64,000 nt of DNA from Paracoccus liaowanqingii (GTDB lineage Bacteria; Pseudomonadota; Alphaproteobacteria; Rhodobacterales; Rhodobacteraceae), in assembly GCF_004683865.2 (NCBI RefSeq), contig NZ_CP038439.1:1280501-1344500 (forward strand), read 5' to 3'. The notes under the pieces were generated by a model. That model saw only the letters and a list, made by a program, of their open reading frames with translations. It was not told where the DNA came from and made no database searches. Shown here piece by piece: positions 60,171 to 64,000 of the stretch. The stretch's first letter is position 1; every line of letters begins with the position of its first letter. The translations under genes and the position numbers were made by a program.

Positions 60171-61568
60171 ATGTCGCATTGGCCCCTTCGTCGCACCGAT
60201 ATCACCCGCCCCGCCTATCGCAGCCTGGCCCAGGGGGTCGCGGCGGCCATCGATGCGGGCAGCCTGGCGCCCGGCGCCCGCCTGCCGCCGCATCGCGATC
60301 TGGCGTGGCAGCTGGGCGTCAGCGTGCAGACCGTCAGCCGCGCCTATGAGGAGCTTATCCGCGCCGACCTGATCTCGGGCGAGGTGGGGCGGGGCAGCTT
60401 CGTGCGGGCAGGCCCGCGCGAGACGATCGAGGTGCCGTGGTTCCGCGCGCCCACCGACCGGCCGCCGATCGACCTGTCCATGATGACCCCGGTGGCCCTG
60501 CCGCAGATCGCCCAGGCCTGGTCGGCCACGCTGATGCGCCTGTCGGACCGGCTGCCGGGACCCGCGATGATGTCGTTCCGGCCCCGCCAGACCATGGCGC
60601 TCTATGGTGGGATGGCGGCGGCCTGGCTGGCGCGCTGCGGCATGGTGGTGCCCGCGCAGCGCATCCTGATCACCAACGGCACGACGCCCGCGATGTTCGT
60701 GGCGCTGTCCTGCACCGCCCAGCCCGGCGACATCATCGCCACCGAATCCGCCACCTGCCACACGCTGCGCCCCGCCGCCCAGCACCTGCACCTGCGGCTG
60801 AAGGGCATCGCGGGCGACGAGCGCGGCATGGATCCCGACGCGCTGATCGCCGCCGCGCGGGCCTCGGGCGGGCGGATGAAGGCGGTGTTCCTGCTGCCCT
60901 CGGGTGGCGGGCCCCTGGCGCAGATCATGGACCGCGACCGGCGCGAGGCGCTGGCGCGCGCCGCCACGCAGGCCGGGCTGATCATCCTGGAAAGCGATCC
61001 GACCGGGCCGATGCCACCGCGCCGACCCCCCGCCCTGTCCAGCTTCGCGCCCGAGCGCAGCTTCTACTTCACCGGCCTGTCGAAATGCCTGTCGCCGGGA
61101 CTGCGGCTCGGTTTTCTCGCCATGCCCGAAAATTTGGCAGAGGTCGCGCTGAACCGGCATCTGTCGATGGCCTGGATGGCGACGCCGCTGATGGCCGAGA
61201 TCGCGCAGGACTGGATCACCGGCGGCACCGCCGACGCGCTGCTGGCCGCGCAGCGGACCGAGCTGTCCGCCCGCAACCGCCTGGCGGCGCGGATCCTGCC
61301 CGGATCGCAGGGATTCCTGCACGGGCTGCACCGCTGGCTGCCGCTGCCGCCCGGCGGCGACGAGGCGGGGACCCTGGCCGAGGCGCTGGACCGGCAGGTC
61401 GCGCTGGCCCCCGGCGCGGGCTTTGCCATGCAGCCCCAGGGCCCGGCGCTGCGCGTCTCGATTGGGGGCGTGCCGATGCGCGATCTGGACCAGGCGCTGC
61501 GCATCCTTTCGGCAATCCTGACCCCCGACGCGGGCGCTGAAGGCGGGACCGGGCACCCCCCGGTTTGA
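60171..61568 (+). CDS. enuR: EnuR, MocR-type regulator of ectoine uptake and degradation
   Basis: A 465-residue fusion of a GntR winged helix (residues about 5-80: PAYRSLAQGVAAAIDAGSLAPGARLPPHRDLAWQLGVSVQTVSRAYEELIRADLI) with an aspartate-aminotransferase-like domain. The PLP lysine is Lys305 in FTGLSKCLSPGLRLGF. EnuR is known to repress ectoine genes until an intermediate (N-acetyl-diaminobutyrate or diaminobutyrate) reacts with its PLP. The start at 60171 gives a protein near the known length. It lies 160 bases upstream of uehA, same direction, as in other Rhodobacteraceae. Confidence 0.92.
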   Translation: MSHWPLRRTDITRPAYRSLAQGVAAAIDAGSLAPGARLPPHRDLAWQLGVSVQTVSRAYEELIRADLISGEVGRGSFVRAGPRETIEVPWFRAPTDRPPIDLSMMTPVALPQIAQAWSATLMRLSDRLPGPAMMSFRPRQTMALYGGMAAAWLARCGMVVPAQRILITNGTTPAMFVALSCTAQPGDIIATESATCHTLRPAAQHLHLRLKGIAGDERGMDPDALIAAARASGGRMKAVFLLPSGGGPLAQIMDRDRREALARAATQAGLIILESDPTGPMPPRRPPALSSFAPERSFYFTGLSKCLSPGLRLGFLAMPENLAEVALNRHLSMAWMATPLMAEIAQDWITGGTADALLAAQRTELSARNRLAARILPGSQGFLHGLHRWLPLPPGGDEAGTLAEALDRQVALAPGAGFAMQPQGPALRVSIGGVPMRDLDQALRILSAILTPDAGAEGGTGHPPV

Positions 61569-61580
61569 CTCTCGGCCCGG

Positions 61581-61612
61581 GAATTGTCATGATTTAATAT
61601 AGAAATTGACTT
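61581..61612. promoter_or_regulatory. AT-rich control region upstream of uehA
   Basis: A 32-base AT-rich island in otherwise GC-rich sequence, between enuR and uehA, with two similar half-sites AATTGTCA and AATTGAC. This is the expected place for the ueh promoter and EnuR operator. Exact boxes cannot be assigned from sequence. Confidence 0.4.
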
Positions 61613-61728
61613 GGAATCCGCTTCGTTCGAACTCTCGGGCCAAGCCGGCACGGGCAAATCCGCCCGAATCCTGCATCAAGGGCCGCAGACGCGCCGCGTC
61701 GGGACGGCCCGTCCAACGGAGGTATCTC

Positions 61729-62736
61729 ATGACCATCAAGACCCTGACGACCGCCAGCATCACCGCCCTGATCCTGGGCTCGGGCACCGCCATGGCCGAC
61801 ACCTGGCGCTATGCCTTCGAGGAGGCCCTGGACGAGGTCCAAGGCGTCTATGCCCAGAAGTTCAAGGAAGAGGTCGAGGCCAATTCCGACCACGAGGTCC
61901 AGCTGTTCCCCTTCGGCACCCTGGGCGAATCCGACAACATCATGGAACAGGCGCAGTCGGGCATCCTGCAGTTCGTGAACCAGTCGCCCGGATTCACTGG
62001 CGCGCTGATCCCCGAGGCGCAGGTGTTCTTCGTGCCCTACCTGCTGCCCGAGGACCAGGACCAGCTGGTCAGCTTCTTCCGCAATTCGGAGACCATCACC
62101 GACATCTTCCCCGAGCTTTACGCCCAGCAGGGCCTGGAGCTGCTGAAGATGTATCCCGAGGGCGAGGTCATGCTGACCACCAAGGCCCCCGTGGAAACCC
62201 CCGAGGACCTGAGCAACGTCAAGGTGCGGGTGATGACCAACCCGCTGCTGGTCGAAAGCTATCGCGCCTTCGGCGCCACGCCCACGCCGCTGGCCTGGGG
62301 CGAGGTCTATGGCGGGTTGCAGACCGGCATCATCGACGGCCAGGAGAACCCGGCCTTCTTCATCGAATCGACGCGGATGTACGAGGTCACCGACCACATC
62401 ACCCGGCTTGGCCACAACAACTTCACCACCGCGCTGATGGCCAACCAGGAGTTCTTCGAGGGGCTGGACGAGGCGGACCAGCAGGTGATCCAGGCGGCCG
62501 CCGACGCGGCCTTCGACCACATCATCGAGTATCAGCAGGGCCTGACCGAGACCGCGCTGGAGACGATCATGGAGGCCAAGCCCGGCATGACCATGACCAC
62601 CCTGACCGAGGAGCAGCGCGCCCCCTTCCGCGAGACCGCCGCCGATGTCGAGGCGACCTTCTTGGAGATCGGTGGGCCGCGCGCGCAAGAGGTGCTGGAC
62701 CAGATGAAGGCCGATCTGGAAGCCGCCGCCAGCTGA
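61729..62736 (+). CDS. uehA: ectoine/hydroxyectoine-binding protein of the UehABC TRAP transporter
   Basis: A 335-residue periplasmic receptor. The signal peptide [22 protein letters not shown] is cleaved before [12 protein letters not shown]. The mature protein closely resembles the characterised UehA of Ruegeria pomeroyi: [76 protein letters not shown] and [12 protein letters not shown]. Known ligand-binding aromatic and Arg residues are expected in these segments. GGAGG lies 6 bases before the ATG. A hairpin after the gene separates it from uehB. Confidence 0.94.
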   Translation: MTIKTLTTASITALILGSGTAMADTWRYAFEEALDEVQGVYAQKFKEEVEANSDHEVQLFPFGTLGESDNIMEQAQSGILQFVNQSPGFTGALIPEAQVFFVPYLLPEDQDQLVSFFRNSETITDIFPELYAQQGLELLKMYPEGEVMLTTKAPVETPEDLSNVKVRVMTNPLLVESYRAFGATPTPLAWGEVYGGLQTGIIDGQENPAFFIESTRMYEVTDHITRLGHNNFTTALMANQEFFEGLDEADQQVIQAAADAAFDHIIEYQQGLTETALETIMEAKPGMTMTTLTEEQRAPFRETAADVEATFLEIGGPRAQEVLDQMKADLEAAAS

Positions 62737-62750
62737 TCCCGACCAAATCC

Positions 62751-62778
62751 GGACCCGGTCGCCGTCGCGGCCGGGTCC
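62751..62778 (+). terminator. hairpin between uehA and uehB (partial terminator or mRNA stabiliser)
   Basis: Stem GGACCCGG / CCGGGTCC around 12 bases, 15 bases after the uehA stop. There is no T-run. Such stems after a binding-protein gene commonly raise the ratio of receptor to permease message; that role is inferred. Confidence 0.6.
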
Positions 62779-62803
62779 TCCGACCAACCCATTCGAGGCA
62801 CAG

Positions 62804-63496
62804 GTGGCCATGACGCGCGATGTCGATCCCGGTGGGCCTGGCCCCCACGATGCCCCCCCCAACACCACGACCGTCGATGCCGAGATCCTGGCCGCCGCCG
62901 AGGCGACGCAGGCCCAGGACGACATCGATGATGGACTGTACGAATCGGGTCTGCCCGGGCCGCTTGGCCTGATCGACAAGGTGATCGCGCGGATGGAGGC
63001 CTTCGCGCTGGCCTTCGGGGTCCTGGCCATGGCCGCGATGACGGTCGCCAATGTCGTCGGGCGCTTCGTCTTCGGCCAGTCGCTCTATTTCGCGGAGGAA
63101 GTGAACCAGGGGCTGATCGTGCTGATCACCTTTGCCGGCATCTCCTATGCGGCGCGGCACGGGCGGCACATCCGCATGTCGGCCATCACCGACGCGCTGC
63201 CCTTCCGGGCGCGCAAGGCGATGATGGTGATGATCTCGACCGTGACGGCGGTGCTGCTGCTGGCCTTGTCCTGGTACGCGCTGTCCTATGTGATGACCAC
63301 CGCCGGGCGGGGCCGGGTGCTGCCCGCGCTGAGCATCCCGCAATGGTGGGTCCTGGTCTGGGTGCCGGCGGGCCTGTTCCTGACCGGGCTGCAATACGCG
63401 CTGACCGCGCTGAAGAACCTGACCGATCCCGAAATCTGGCTGTCGACCGCGACACGCGACGGCTATGACCTGCCGCACAAGGACAGCGCCCCATGA
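62804..63496 (+). CDS. uehB: UehB, TRAP small permease subunit
   Basis: About 230 residues, starting at GTG (GAGG 5 bases upstream; an ATG two codons later is possible). The N-terminal 55 residues are hydrophilic and acidic, unusually long for a DctQ protein. Four membrane helices follow, with [36 protein letters not shown] as the DctQ signature. It joins the UehC channel and the UehA receptor for ectoine import. The stop overlaps the uehC start (ATGA). Confidence 0.92.
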   Translation: MAMTRDVDPGGPGPHDAPPNTTTVDAEILAAAEATQAQDDIDDGLYESGLPGPLGLIDKVIARMEAFALAFGVLAMAAMTVANVVGRFVFGQSLYFAEEVNQGLIVLITFAGISYAARHGRHIRMSAITDALPFRARKAMMVMISTVTAVLLLALSWYALSYVMTTAGRGRVLPALSIPQWWVLVWVPAGLFLTGLQYALTALKNLTDPEIWLSTATRDGYDLPHKDSAP

Positions 63497-64000
63497 CCGC
63501 CGCCATTCTGGGCACGATGATCGTGCTGCTGCTGCTGGGTTTCCCGATGATGGTGCCGCTGATCATCGGGTCCATGGTGGGCTTCGTGGGCCTCTTCGGG
63601 GGCCTGGGCCAACTGGAGACGCTGGTCCAGCAGGTCGTGGCGGGCATCCAGCCCTCCAGCCTGATCGCCGTGCCGATGTTCATCTTCGCCGCCGAGATCA
63701 TGACCCGCGGCCAGTCGGCCGAGCGGCTGATCAACCTGGTCATGGCCTTTCTGGGCCATATCAAGGGCGGGCTGGCGATCTCGACCGCCGGGGCCTGCAC
63801 GATGTTCGGCGCGGTGTCGGGATCGACGCAGGCGACCGTGGTGGCGGTGGGCGGCCCGCTGCGCCCGCGCCTGCTGAAGGCGGGCTATTCCGACCGCTTC
63901 ACGCTGGCGCTGATCATCAACGCCTCCGACATCGCCTTCCTGATCCCGCCCTCGATCGGGATGATCATCTATGGCGTGGTCTCGGGCACCTCGATCTCCG
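63493..64000 (+). CDS. uehC: UehC, TRAP large permease subunit (cut by window end)
   Basis: The first 169 codons of a DctM-family permease; the gene continues beyond the window. Visible: [74 protein letters not shown] and [19 protein letters not shown], all DctM hallmarks. A full gene would encode about 430 residues. It is translationally coupled to uehB. Confidence 0.92.
   Translation, partial: MTAAILGTMIVLLLLGFPMMVPLIIGSMVGFVGLFGGLGQLETLVQQVVAGIQPSSLIAVPMFIFAAEIMTRGQSAERLINLVMAFLGHIKGGLAISTAGACTMFGAVSGSTQATVVAVGGPLRPRLLKAGYSDRFTLALIINASDIAFLIPPSIGMIIYGVVSGTSIS

Overview
The window looks like chromosome from a high-GC alphaproteobacterium of the Rhodobacteraceae, most probably Paracoccus or a close relative. 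This is an inference from gene content (Gfa-type formaldehyde enzyme, several TRAP transporters, an ectoine-uptake locus of the Ruegeria/Paracoccus type, ExoD, EnuR, RTX proteins) and codon usage. No rRNA, tRNA or CRISPR array was recognised.

Layout. 1-8.5 kb: a gene-poor, lower-GC, IS-rich stretch with two small proteins, a DUF1992 protein, a nitronate monooxygenase, an ion channel with an odd pore, Gfa, a CsbD protein, one IS630-type element and one IS481 element. 8.7-13.5 kb: oxidoreductase/epoxide hydrolase genes with TetR and HxlR regulators, one frameshifted membrane gene and a LysR remnant. 13.9-19.3 kb: a leftward GntR-TRAP(P,Q,M)-RpiB operon and a rightward SDR. 19.5-23.7 kb: an SH3 lipoprotein, then an ECF sigma/anti-sigma pair flanked by a secreted subtilase with an Asp-rich tract and an RTX protein. 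The two secreted proteins share a promoter motif (GGAATA-N15-CGTCAT). 24-27 kb: an endonuclease/exonuclease/phosphatase gene split by a second copy of the IS630-type element, then an internally deleted IS5-type relic. 27-34 kb: PhoD-like phosphatase, Ca/Na antiporter, SH3 protein, membrane protein and a TetR-MFS pair with a clear palindromic operator.

34.3-37 kb holds a large glycoside hydrolase/RTX fusion. 38-47.3 kb is a dense leftward block: gluconokinase and SDR, a CAP lipoprotein, two CNNM/CorC proteins, YqhA, ExoD, DUF2076, Bax-inhibitor-1 and a second ECF sigma/anti-sigma pair. 47.7-56.6 kb runs mostly rightward: a 21-residue peptide, ribosomal protein L33, a LysR with a divergent cluster that looks like pipecolate/lysine catabolism (AmaA-like oxidase, AmaB-like dehydrogenase, a class IV aminotransferase lacking the expected catalytic Lys), a polyol dehydrogenase, and an XdhC-MocA pair. 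56.7-64 kb is an ectoine/hydroxyectoine utilisation locus: atf, ssd (frameshifted) and asnC leftward; enuR and uehABC rightward, with uehC cut by the window edge.

The best candidates for undescribed biology are the sigma-factor regulon of the subtilase and RTX protein, the class IV aminotransferase homologue without its PLP-binding residues, and a recurring family of very small proteins with an A-Y-x-H-N-x-[EQ]-Y-R motif present three times in the window.
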